DNA from: Deltaproteobacteria bacterium
GTDB taxonomy: Bacteria > Desulfobacterota > Desulfobacteria > Desulfobacterales > Desulfobacteraceae
Reading direction: 5' to 3'
Assembly (NCBI GenBank): GCA_003647385.1
Contig: QMMT01000171.1
Coordinates: 1 to 5,538, forward strand
Length of the DNA stretch: 5,538 bases
The notes beneath the pieces are model-generated. The model was not told the DNA's origin. It worked only from the letters and a program-made list of their open reading frames with translations, and searched no databases. Positions 1-5,538 of this stretch are shown here, piece after piece. Both the position numbers and the translations under genes were made by a program. Numbering within the stretch: the first letter of the stretch is position 1; each line of letters begins with the position of its first letter.

Positions 1-12
1 ATATAAAACTGT

Positions 13-55
13 TATCCTTACAATTTAGGATTGACATTCCTAAATTGTAAGGATA
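13..55. repeat. Perfect 18-bp inverted repeat, candidate operator
   Basis: The left arm (13-30, beginning TATCCTTAC) and right arm (38-55, ending GTAAGGATA) are perfect reverse complements separated by 7 bases, TTGACAT. The loop contains a consensus -35 box, and the right arm fills the spacer up to the -10 box of the ATPase gene. A transcript started from that promoter would begin downstream of the repeat, so it probably acts as DNA, as a binding site for a dimeric protein, rather than as a leader hairpin. Which protein binds is not visible; the ATPase itself or an unlinked repressor are both possible. Confidence 0.85.
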
Positions 56-59
56 TTAT
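31..59 (+). promoter_or_regulatory. Sigma-70-type promoter of the AAA_14 ATPase gene
   Basis: The -35 box TTGACA (31-36) matches the consensus fully. A 17-base spacer leads to the -10 box TATTAT (54-59), which matches five of six positions. Transcription would start near 66, giving a leader of only about 20 bases that holds a purine-rich ribosome binding stretch (GAGAGGGGGAGGG, 73-85) directly before the ATG at 86. The inverted repeat at 13-55 is centred on the -35 box, so a bound protein would block RNA polymerase. The boxes are seen directly; their use is inferred. Confidence 0.75.
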
Positions 60-85
60 TTTAAAAACAAAAGAGAGGGGGAGGG

Positions 86-1249
86 ATGATAAACAGAACC
101 CTAAGTAAAAAAATACTGACAATGACAAAAAGTTTCCCGGCAATTACATTAACCGGCCCCAGACAATCCGGAAAAACGACTCTTGTCCGCTGGCTGTTTC
201 CGAATTATGAATACATCAATCTGGAAAACCTAAATGATTTACATGCTGTTCAGGAAGATCCATTACGATTTTTAAAAACTTTTTCATCAACCGGTGTAGT
301 GATTGATGAGGCCCAAAAGCTTCCCGAACTCTTTTCTTATCTTCAAGGTATTGTTGATGAGTCTAAACAGATGGGAAAATTCATCTTGACGGGTTCCCAA
401 AATTTTCTATTACTGGAAAAAATAACTCAATCTCTTGCAGGAAGAGTTGCTGTGCTCCATTTAATGCCATTTGGACTCTCTGAGCTCGATCAAGCAGGAC
501 AACCGCAAGGAAATCTGGACAAACTTCTTTTCACCGGGTCCTATCCTGCCATCTATGACAGAGACATTCAACCACAGGACTATTATCCTTCCTATATCCA
601 GACTTATATTGAACGGGATGTCAGAAGCATAAAAAATATTGGCAGCCTCAGAACTTTCCAGAGATTCATCAAATTGTGCGCCGGAAGGACAGGGCAGCTG
701 ATCAGTTTTTCAAGTATTGGAAACGAGTTGGGCATCAACTATAAAACTGTCTCTTCGTGGATATCGATTCTTGAAGCCAGCTTTATTGTTTATCTTCTGA
801 AACCTCATCACAAAAACTTTAACAAGCGCCTGGTGAAGCAGACCAAACTTTACTTTTTTGATACAGGCTTATTATGTTCTCTTCTCGACATCCAGAGCCC
901 TGTTCAATTGAGTTCCCATTATCTACGCGGTCACATATTTGAATCATATATCATTTCAGAGTATATCAAAATGCGCTATCATAACGGTTTGATTCCAAAT
1001 GCCTTTTTCTGGAGAGATAACACGGGGCATGAGGTTGATTTGCTGCTTGAAGAAGGGGAAGATCTCAAAGCGATTGAAATTAAGTCCGGGGAAACAATCC
1101 ATTCCAATTTTTTTAAAGGGCTTAAGTATTTTGGAGATCTGAGTAACCTCTCAAAGAAAAACTTAATTTTAATCTATGGCGGTTTAAAAGATTATAATAG
1201 GCCCGCAGCAAAAGTGTTGAGCTGGAAAAATTATGGAAAAATAGTTTAG
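86..1249 (+). CDS. AAA+ ATPase of the AAA_14/DUF4143 type
   Basis: This is a 387-residue ATPase of a widespread family whose cellular role is largely unknown. The N-terminal ATPase domain has a Walker A motif GPRQSGKTT at residues 24-32, a Walker B motif VVIDEAQ at 71-77, and a sensor-like LTGSQ at 101-105. The motif YIERDVR (174-180) marks the start of the C-terminal DUF4143 part, which includes a helix-turn-helix-like stretch (about 207-232). The end resembles a PD-(D/E)XK nuclease core, with GHEVDLL (D318) followed by EIK at 331-333. Whether it cuts DNA is unknown. The length is typical of the family and the gene looks intact. The ATG at 86 follows a purine-rich ribosome binding stretch, and its N-terminus (MINRTLSKKI) is usual for the family. 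By eye it is more AT-rich than the genes to its right, and such genes are often accessory. It is convergent with the Fic gene and has its own promoter. Confidence 0.92.
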   Translation: MINRTLSKKILTMTKSFPAITLTGPRQSGKTTLVRWLFPNYEYINLENLNDLHAVQEDPLRFLKTFSSTGVVIDEAQKLPELFSYLQGIVDESKQMGKFILTGSQNFLLLEKITQSLAGRVAVLHLMPFGLSELDQAGQPQGNLDKLLFTGSYPAIYDRDIQPQDYYPSYIQTYIERDVRSIKNIGSLRTFQRFIKLCAGRTGQLISFSSIGNELGINYKTVSSWISILEASFIVYLLKPHHKNFNKRLVKQTKLYFFDTGLLCSLLDIQSPVQLSSHYLRGHIFESYIISEYIKMRYHNGLIPNAFFWRDNTGHEVDLLLEEGEDLKAIEIKSGETIHSNFFKGLKYFGDLSNLSKKNLILIYGGLKDYNRPAAKVLSWKNYGKIV

Positions 1250-1282
1250 GTAATTAATTTTCCGGGGTTTTTACCTATTTTT
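1247..1282. terminator. Candidate bidirectional terminator between convergent genes
   Basis: TAGGTAA (1247-1253, overlapping the ATPase stop codon) is the reverse complement of TTACCTA (1271-1277), with 17 bases between them. On the + strand the hairpin is followed by five T. On the - strand it is followed by AAACTATTTTTC (complement of 1235-1246). This is the arrangement expected of a terminator shared by two convergent genes. The 7-bp stem is AT-rich and the loop long, so it would be weak. Confidence 0.45.
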
Positions 1283-1289
1283 CAGGCAT

Positions 1290-2714
1290 TTAAGAATCCG
1301 CTGGGGAATGACGGTCCAGGATCGATTTCCATGATTGAAATTCGGACAGTTTCAACCGATACCTGGCCACGCTTCCCTCATGCAGGCGCTGCAAGCTATC
1401 CATTACCATTTTGTTGAAGGCTTCCCGGTCATTTTGGCGTACCTGTTCATATGTTAATTGCTGAATATTCTTCTCAGACGGCGCCTTAAGACCCCGGATG
1501 ATTGCCTGTACTGCCAGGATCAACGTCTCCCGATATCGGATACGCAGAGGATCCGGGTCAGCCATGACTTGAGTGATGGCAAGGTAACGCTGACAGGAGC
1601 GTTCATATGCCCAGATAAACACATCCCGGAGTAAGTCAACCTGGTTAAATTCATACACACCCAGAATGCCTTCAACATAAGCCTGTTCAGGCACATCAAC
1701 AAAAGAAAGGGGGCATATGTTGTTTTGAACAAGTGAAATATTCGCTCCCAGCCGAGAGACACGCTTGTTAACATCCTCGAAGGGCTGTAGATATGGCAGG
1801 TGCACCATCACGAAAAAGGCCTGCTCGAATGGATCTGGAATGACGTCAGCTTTCTTAAGAAACAAATGAAAGCAGTCTTCCAGAACCTGGGGCATGGCCA
1901 ACGGAAGAAAAACCGACCCAAAAATGTCTACAGGTCTACGGCGTAACCGTCCGCATGCATCTTCGTCAGGAAGTAGATTTTCCGACAGGATAGCGTGCAG
2001 GTTGAGAAATGTAAAAGAATTGAATCCAATCTGATCGGCTTCCTGGATGAGCATTTCAATGGCTGCCTTGTGATTCAGGATCATCTGGGTTTCATGGATA
2101 TCTTTACCCTCTGCTGCCTGACCGAATTTGATCAGGTTTAGTGTATCCAAGCGATTATAAGTATTTCCTTCCAGACGGGAAGACGCCCATGACAGATCAA
2201 TCAGCAACCGGTTCAAAATTTCCCGGGCATAGGTACCTGCAGGGCGTTCCCCCACAAGTGTGCGACCCATCTCATGAAACTGGAACCGCAAAGACTCGGA
2301 AAGATAGAAGGTAGCACCCGGCTCATAATCCTCCAAAAATGAACGCTGATGACCGATCGGTTTACGCTGCATCAGCGGTTGTTGCACGAGATTACGAATG
2401 ATACCGCCCTCCGGCGAAACCGGGATATAACTTTGGGCTTCGTCTCCAATTGAAGACTCTGCGACAATAGACTCAGCCGTGATGGCCACACCGGGGGCGT
2501 GCTTGTAAACCAGTGCGATGCTTTCGCCTTCGGTCGTAATACGTTTGTCTGACAAAAGACGTTCAAGACGGCGCTGTAAAGTACGACGATTGAGGGTTTT
2601 AGATAAATGAGGAGCCAGAACTCTCTCAAGCGCTGAAATCCCAATTCCTCCGGGATATTCTGAAATCATCCGTTCGATCAGATCCAATTCTTCGGCAGGC
2701 ACGACACGCGGCAT
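1290..2714 (-). CDS. Fic-domain protein with Gln in place of the catalytic His and an N-terminal winged-helix-like segment
   Basis: This is a 474-residue protein. Fic proteins usually transfer AMP from ATP to a target hydroxyl, using a His in the motif HPFx(D/E)GN(G/K)R. Here the loop reads QPFEDVNKRVSR (residues 310-321): codon 310 is CAG (Gln), and Gly is replaced by Val, while the acidic, Asn and Arg residues are kept. An inhibitory-helix motif SSRLEG, fitting (S/T)xxxE(G/N), lies at 178-183 on the N-terminal side. Residues 1-70 look like a winged helix (for example LNRRTLQRRLERLLSDKRI), suggesting DNA binding. The C-terminal 100 residues are helical with no motif I recognise. ATG at 2714 is chosen over the in-frame GTG at 2720 because the ribosome binding site GGAG (2723-2726) is 8 bases from the ATG but only 2 from the GTG. 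It may be a regulator rather than an AMP-transferase. The family call is firm; the function is not. Confidence 0.88.
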   Translation of the reverse strand: MPRVVPAEELDLIERMISEYPGGIGISALERVLAPHLSKTLNRRTLQRRLERLLSDKRITTEGESIALVYKHAPGVAITAESIVAESSIGDEAQSYIPVSPEGGIIRNLVQQPLMQRKPIGHQRSFLEDYEPGATFYLSESLRFQFHEMGRTLVGERPAGTYAREILNRLLIDLSWASSRLEGNTYNRLDTLNLIKFGQAAEGKDIHETQMILNHKAAIEMLIQEADQIGFNSFTFLNLHAILSENLLPDEDACGRLRRRPVDIFGSVFLPLAMPQVLEDCFHLFLKKADVIPDPFEQAFFVMVHLPYLQPFEDVNKRVSRLGANISLVQNNICPLSFVDVPEQAYVEGILGVYEFNQVDLLRDVFIWAYERSCQRYLAITQVMADPDPLRIRYRETLILAVQAIIRGLKAPSEKNIQQLTYEQVRQNDREAFNKMVMDSLQRLHEGSVARYRLKLSEFQSWKSILDRHSPADS

Positions 2715-2735
2715 GATCACTTCTCCATTAAAAAA

Positions 2736-2778
2736 TTTATACTACCGAAATTTACCTGTCACTTATAGTGACGTGCAA
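2736..2778 (-). promoter_or_regulatory. Candidate Fic-gene promoter
   Basis: On the - strand TTGCAC (2778-2773) is a fair -35 box. After exactly 17 bases comes GTAAAT (2755-2750), a poor -10 box. The palindrome at 2758-2772 sits wholly inside this spacer. An alternative -10 box, TATAAA (2741-2736), lies closer to the gene but lacks a good -35 partner. The region is the only non-coding DNA upstream of the gene and is AT-rich, so a promoter must lie near here, but the exact boxes are uncertain. Confidence 0.35.
2758..2772. repeat. Palindrome GTCACT-TAT-AGTGAC, candidate operator
   Basis: The two 6-bp arms are perfect reverse complements around a 3-base centre. The site lies 44 bases upstream of the Fic-gene start, in the spacer of the candidate promoter. 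Because the Fic protein begins with a winged-helix-like segment, autoregulation through this site is a reasonable inference. No binding evidence is available from sequence. Confidence 0.6.
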
Positions 2779-2787
2779 TAATAAAGA

Positions 2788-2818
2788 GCGACACTATTAT
2801 GTCACGCTTTTATGTCGC
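2788..2818. repeat. Cluster of GCGACA/TGTCGC half-sites
   Basis: GCGACA (2788-2793) is the reverse complement of TGTCGC (2813-2818). Between them lies the related TGTCACGC (2800-2807), which with TGTCGCGG (2813-2820) forms an imperfect direct repeat of TTATGTC(A/G)CG. These share the GTCAC core of the palindrome at 2758-2772. They look like extra half-sites for the same regulator, upstream of the candidate -35 box. Confidence 0.4.
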
Positions 2819-2865
2819 GGGTCAATATAAAAAATTTTATTTACAGAAGTGCCATTAGAAGATCT

Positions 2866-2905
2866 GAAAAAGAATGGCCTGAAAAAGATATCTTCATCAG
2901 GCCAT
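2866..2905 (-). terminator. Intrinsic terminator of the hdrA-mvhD-metV-metF transcript
   Basis: ATGGCCTGA (2874-2882) and TCAGGCCAT (2897-2905) form a perfect 9-bp stem with a 14-base loop. Read on the - strand, the hairpin begins 18 bases past the metF stop codon and is followed by TCTTTTTC (2873-2866). This is a good Rho-independent terminator. A shorter T-run (2908-2911) on the other side could also give weak termination on the + strand. Confidence 0.8.
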
Positions 2906-2923
2906 CCTTTTGATAACACGGAG

Positions 2924-3856
2924 TTAAACAACCGGTCTTGGCAATACGCCTGCCCGTTCGGCAATTTCAGGGACCATGTGTTCCCATTCAATGGCCATCA
3001 TATGAACACCTGCTACCCCTTCCATTTCCTTAAATTCTTCCACCTGTTCCAGAGCGAATTTGATGCCCTCTTCTGACTGGTCTCTTTTATCCACACCTTT
3101 GAGGCGCTTGATCAGGGAATCGGGGATATCCATCCCCGGTACGAATTTTGACATGAAATTTGCCATACCGGCATTTTTCATAGGGGTTACCCCTGCCAGG
3201 ATATAACATTTCTCATGGAGTCCCATGTCCACAGTTTTTTTCATAAAATCCCTGAACTTATCCATATTAAAGATACACTGGGTCTGGATAAAATCAGCCC
3301 CGGCTTCTATTTTATTGGCAAGCCTGTACACCCTGTATTCATAAGGATCAGCAAAAGGGTTGCAGGCAGCACCAATAAACATTTTAGGCGGGACATCAAT
3401 GTCATCCCCGTTCAAAAATTTTCCTTCATCCCGCATTTTCTTTACCAAAGCGATCAGCTGCATGGAATCAATATCATGAACATTTTTTGCCTCTGGATGG
3501 TTGCCAAATGTCTGGTGGTCACCGGACAAACAGAGCATGTTCCGAATACCAAGGGCATAGGCACCCAGGATATCGCTCATTATGGCCAGACGGTTCCGAT
3601 CCCGGCAGACCATCTGAAAATTGGGTTCCAGCCCTTCTCCGATCATCAGGGCCGATCCTGCCATAGAAGACATTCTGACCACTGCGGTCTGGTTATCGGT
3701 CATATTTACAGCATCTACATTGCCTTTCAGGTGGCTTAATTTCTCCTTAAGATGCGCGACATTGGCACCTTTGGGTGGGCCGCATTCTCCGGTAAATGCA
3801 AAATGTCCGGCTGTCAGAACCTTTTCAAGATTACTTCCTGATTTGAGCTCACTCAT
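2924..3856 (-). CDS. metF: Methylene-tetrahydrofolate reductase, MetF
   Basis: This 310-residue protein interconverts 5,10-methylene- and 5-methyl-tetrahydrofolate, the last folate step of the Wood-Ljungdahl methyl branch, in the cytoplasm. It fits the TIM-barrel MTHFR family. FTGECGPPKG (21-30) carries the Glu (E24) matching the conserved catalytic Glu of the family. LSGDH (110-114) holds the Asp of the flavin-binding loop, and QTQCIFN (191-197) matches the conserved TQ-containing strand involved in folate binding. The length is normal and the gene is intact. The ATG at 3856 follows a ribosome binding site AGGAGA (3865-3870) at good distance and starts 21 bases after metV. Next to metV, mvhD and hdrA it is more likely part of a catabolic or autotrophic complex than the methionine-biosynthesis enzyme. 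Direction (methyl oxidation in acetate-oxidising sulfate reducers or reduction during CO2 fixation) cannot be read from sequence. Confidence 0.93.
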   Translation of the reverse strand: MSELKSGSNLEKVLTAGHFAFTGECGPPKGANVAHLKEKLSHLKGNVDAVNMTDNQTAVVRMSSMAGSALMIGEGLEPNFQMVCRDRNRLAIMSDILGAYALGIRNMLCLSGDHQTFGNHPEAKNVHDIDSMQLIALVKKMRDEGKFLNGDDIDVPPKMFIGAACNPFADPYEYRVYRLANKIEAGADFIQTQCIFNMDKFRDFMKKTVDMGLHEKCYILAGVTPMKNAGMANFMSKFVPGMDIPDSLIKRLKGVDKRDQSEEGIKFALEQVEEFKEMEGVAGVHMMAIEWEHMVPEIAERAGVLPRPVV

Positions 3857-3877
3857 TTTGGTTCTCTCCTTTGTATT

Positions 3878-4555
3878 TTAAATATTTCCCTGAACCAATT
3901 CTTCCCTGATACTTCTTCGAGGTCCCCCATCCCTTGCCGTTGTCCAGTCTTTAAGGCCTTTTACACCAAGAAGGTCTTCGAGTTTACCTGCTTCCATTTT
4001 CTTTCTGACAATGGAATCCCAGATGCATTCCGTGTCCTTGTTCACTTCACAAATACCGTTGGATGATCCGCCACAAGGTCCATTCATAAGACTTTTGGCA
4101 CATCTTGCAATGGGACACAACCCGCCGAAATTATGGATAGCACAGGTGCCGCAGCCGGCACACCGTTCTTCCCAGACCCCGTGCTGGGTAGCGCCACCAA
4201 AAAAGGTGGTATTAACGCCAGGATAAAATATCTGATCTTTATACATTTCAGATAAAAACTGGGGGCCGACACCGCAGGCAAGAGAAATCACTGCTTCATA
4301 GTCATCGACAATTTCACTGATTCCAGCCACATATTCAGTGTCACACTGTCTTTCCAATACCTGAATATCAATATCAATGTCTTTTCCTTCTTTTTTTCTG
4401 GCAATTTTCATAGAGGATGCCAGTATTTCAACTTCCTTTAACCCGCCGACATTGCAGACAGTAACGCACCCTTTGCATCCGGCGATGAGAATCTTCTTAT
4501 TGTCTTGTACCATCGCTAATATCTCTTGAAGAGACTTCCGATCTGCTACTATCAT
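3878..4555 (-). CDS. metV: MetV, cysteine-rich partner subunit of methylene-tetrahydrofolate reductase
   Basis: This 225-residue protein belongs to the family annotated as the methylene-tetrahydrofolate reductase C-terminal domain, called MetV in acetogens. It is needed with MetF and carries iron-sulfur cluster(s). Thirteen cysteines are visible: an N-terminal cluster GCKGCVTVC (C27, C30, C34), C71 and C94, then RCAGCGTC (C132, C135, C138), C147, C152, and C161 in NGPCGG, C169 and C177. It probably passes electrons from the HdrA/MvhD module to MetF. I chose ATG at 4555, preceded by a GAGGTGG-type ribosome binding site (4559-4565), over an in-frame GTG at 4567 that overlaps that site. It ends 21 bases before metF, so the two are surely co-transcribed. 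The 84-base AT-rich gap to the upstream mvhD-like gene shows no convincing promoter or terminator. Confidence 0.9.
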   Translation of the reverse strand: MIVADRKSLQEILAMVQDNKKILIAGCKGCVTVCNVGGLKEVEILASSMKIARKKEGKDIDIDIQVLERQCDTEYVAGISEIVDDYEAVISLACGVGPQFLSEMYKDQIFYPGVNTTFFGGATQHGVWEERCAGCGTCAIHNFGGLCPIARCAKSLMNGPCGGSSNGICEVNKDTECIWDSIVRKKMEAGKLEDLLGVKGLKDWTTARDGGPRRSIREELVQGNI

Positions 4556-4639
4556 AAACCACCTCACCCTTTTTTTAAACTGCGCTATGAAATCTAATAT
4601 TCCTACACAATTTTATTAATTATTTTATATTCTCTGGTT

Positions 4640-5068
4640 TCATGCCGCATGATTTTTCTTTATCGGAGTGGGGCCCAACTCCCTGATCTTGTCAGACATC
4701 TCATTGGCAATCTCTGCAAACCGTGCGCCCTGGGCGGAAGAAAGATTGTACATCTCTACCCTTTCAGGCTCAATACCCAGTTCGGACAAGGTTTTTTTGA
4801 CATACGCAACCTTTCTTTTTGCCTTAAGATTACCTTCTATGTAATGGCATTCACCTTCAAGGCATCCTGCCACATATACACCATCTGCTCCATCTTCTAT
4901 GGCATTGAGCAAATGAAGGATGTCCACCCTTCCCGTGCATGGCACCTGAATAACTTTTATGTCAGCAGAATAGGATAGTCGCATGGAACCTGCCAGGTCC
5001 CCGGCTGCATACGCTCAGTACTGACAGCAGAATGCGATGATTCTAGGTTCAAATTCTTGGGTCATCAT
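4640..5068 (-). CDS. mvhD: MvhD-family iron-sulfur subunit, selenoprotein with in-frame UGA read as selenocysteine
   Basis: This is a 142-residue electron-transfer protein of the MvhD family (delta subunit of F420-non-reducing hydrogenase, partner of HdrA). The reading frame from ATG 5068 crosses one TGA at 5015-5017 (residue 18). With it read as Sec, the N-terminus is FCCQYUAYAAGDLAG, matching the family motif CCxxC with Sec for the last Cys. Downstream are PCTGR (residues 43-47) and the hallmark GCLEGECHYIEGN, both typical of the family, and the length is the family's usual ~140. The ribosome binding site GGAGG (5073-5077) lies 3 bases before ATG 5068 and 6 before a second ATG at 5065, which may be the true start. 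The gene ends with its own TGA (4640-4642), backed by an in-frame TAA five codons later. A start at ATG 4984 would lose the CC motif and has no reason to exist. It lies 37 bases after hdrA. Confidence 0.9.
4980..5013 (-). promoter_or_regulatory. Bacterial-type SECIS element downstream of the Sec UGA
   Basis: Counting from the base after the TGA, bases 14-20 (GGGACCT, 5001-4995) pair with bases 24-30 (AGGTTCC, 4991-4985), including one G-U pair, around a 3-base loop GGC (4994-4992). An outer stem, CGTAT (5013-5009) with ATGCG (4984-4980), adds five pairs, with a 7-base bulge on the 5' side. Bacterial SECIS elements need a small apical loop with a G among its first bases, within the coding region shortly after the UGA; this fits in distance, loop and stem. 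SelB would bind here. The pairing is seen; the function is inferred. Confidence 0.8.
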
Positions 5069-5105
5069 TAACCTCCGTTAATCAAAACTCATTAATCGTT
5101 CTGGT

Positions 5106-5538
5106 TTATGCCTCTTCAAAAAGTGCATCCGTTTTTGCCAAAATCTGCTGATCCGTAAAATGATTCAGCTTAATTGCCTTACCGGGACATTCTGCCACAC
5201 AGGCACCACACCCATGACACTCGGATGCATCAATCTGAGCATATCCATCCGCATGAATATAGGGTATGTCATACGGACAGGTTCGAACACAGGTCAGGCA
5301 GACCGCACATTTTTCCGGTGTAACATCTGCTACAACACCGCCCACCATCAAGGAATCTCTTGAAACGATCGTCATGGCACGGGCCACAGCAGCGCGAGCC
5401 TGGGCAATACTTTCTTCAAGGGGTTTGGGATAATGTGCCAGACCCGCCACAAAAAGTCCGTCTGATGCAAAATCAACCGGTCGCAGTTTTGCATGTGCTT
5501 CAACAAGAAAACCTTCACTGTTTGTCGGCACCTTGAAC
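5106..5538 (-). CDS. hdrA: HdrA-like heterodisulfide reductase subunit A, C-terminal part only
   Basis: The gene runs off the right edge of the window, and only the last 143 residues are visible. HdrA proteins are FAD- and iron-sulfur-containing subunits that perform flavin-based electron bifurcation in the cytoplasm. Visible are the end of the flavoprotein domain (LRPVDFASDGLFVAGLAHYP, then EESIAQARAA), typical of HdrA, followed by two [4Fe-4S] ferredoxin motifs: CAVCLTCVRTCP (visible residues 77-88) and CHGCGACVAECPG (107-119). It stops with TAA at 5106-5108, and the MvhD-family gene begins 37 bases later. A GTG at 5529-5531 is not a start, because the frame is open with HdrA-like sequence through it to the window edge. 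With MvhD next door it would receive or give electrons through that subunit. Other Hdr subunits are not in view. Confidence 0.9.
   Translation of the reverse strand, partial: FKVPTNSEGFLVEAHAKLRPVDFASDGLFVAGLAHYPKPLEESIAQARAAVARAMTIVSRDSLMVGGVVADVTPEKCAVCLTCVRTCPYDIPYIHADGYAQIDASECHGCGACVAECPGKAIKLNHFTDQQILAKTDALFEEA

Noticed and set aside
13..55. Inverted repeat as terminator of a gene to the left, or as a transposon end
   Set aside because: No gene end is visible to the left, no T-run directly follows, and no transposase or target duplication is seen. The fit to -35 and -10 boxes explains it better, although a terminator role cannot be excluded with only 12 bases of left flank.
86..2720. 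ATPase and Fic protein as a toxin-antitoxin or two-gene defence system
   Set aside because: The genes are convergent, each has its own promoter region, and a shared terminator lies between them. Nothing in the sequence links them functionally.
3215..3739. A 174-residue open frame on the + strand
   Set aside because: It lies wholly antisense to metF, resembles no family I recognise, and is explained by codon structure on the opposite strand. The same holds for the other overlapping frames at 1520-1774, 2372-2644, 2797-2991, 2849-3076, 3621-3881, 4011-4226, 4084-4281, 4649-4978 and 5160-5363.
4640..4984. A stand-alone 114-residue gene starting at ATG 4984
   Set aside because: It has no ribosome binding site, and its start lies inside the SECIS-like hairpin. 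The conserved MvhD N-terminus continues in frame upstream across the TGA to an ATG with GGAGG before it.
5015..5017. TGA as an inactivating nonsense mutation (pseudogene)
   Set aside because: The TGA sits exactly at a Cys position of the family motif, the frame is intact on both sides, and a hairpin with a G-starting loop follows at SECIS distance. A chance stop would not be expected to show all three. A sequencing error for TGC/TGT is not fully excluded.
5529..5531. GTG start for a short ferredoxin-like protein
   Set aside because: The frame stays open to the window edge with HdrA-type sequence on both sides of the GTG, so this is the 3' end of a longer hdrA gene.

Overview
The window most likely comes from the chromosome of an anaerobic bacterium that runs the Wood-Ljungdahl (reductive acetyl-CoA) pathway and makes selenoproteins. 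A Desulfobacteraceae-type sulfate reducer is my best guess. The guess rests on the gene set on the right (HdrA, an MvhD-family protein with an in-frame UGA, MetV, MetF) and on the style of the HdrA and MetF proteins. It is an inference, since no rRNA or other taxonomic marker is present.

Left part, about 1-1290, + strand: an AAA+ ATPase of the AAA_14/DUF4143 type. Its promoter is unusually clear. A perfect 18-bp inverted repeat surrounds a consensus -35 box, and the right arm fills the -35/-10 spacer. The gene ends in an AT-rich hairpin shared with the convergent gene.

Middle part, about 1290-2865, - strand: a Fic-domain protein with an N-terminal winged-helix-like segment. Its signature loop has Gln where the catalytic His of Fic AMP-transferases should be, while the rest of the loop and an inhibitory-helix motif are kept. 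Its upstream region carries a 15-bp palindrome and further GTCAC/GCGACA-type half-sites, so it may be a DNA-binding regulator that controls itself.

Right part, about 2866-5538, all - strand and transcribed from the window's right edge leftwards: hdrA (3' end only), an MvhD-family selenoprotein, metV and metF, closed by a good intrinsic terminator. The mvhD-like gene is easily mis-annotated. A naive call starts at an internal ATG (4984) and gives 114 residues without the first cysteine motif. Reading through the TGA at 5015-5017 restores a 142-residue protein with the motif CCQYU, where U replaces the usual Cys. A SECIS-like hairpin with a G-starting apical loop follows the TGA at the expected distance.

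Together, HdrA (FAD and FeS), MvhD (electron transfer), MetV (FeS, cysteine-rich) and MetF (methylene-tetrahydrofolate reductase) suggest that the methylene-/methyl-tetrahydrofolate step is coupled to a heterodisulfide-reductase-like module, as proposed for the MetVF-HdrABC-MvhD complex of Moorella thermoacetica. The genes for the other subunits and the operon promoter would lie beyond position 5538.
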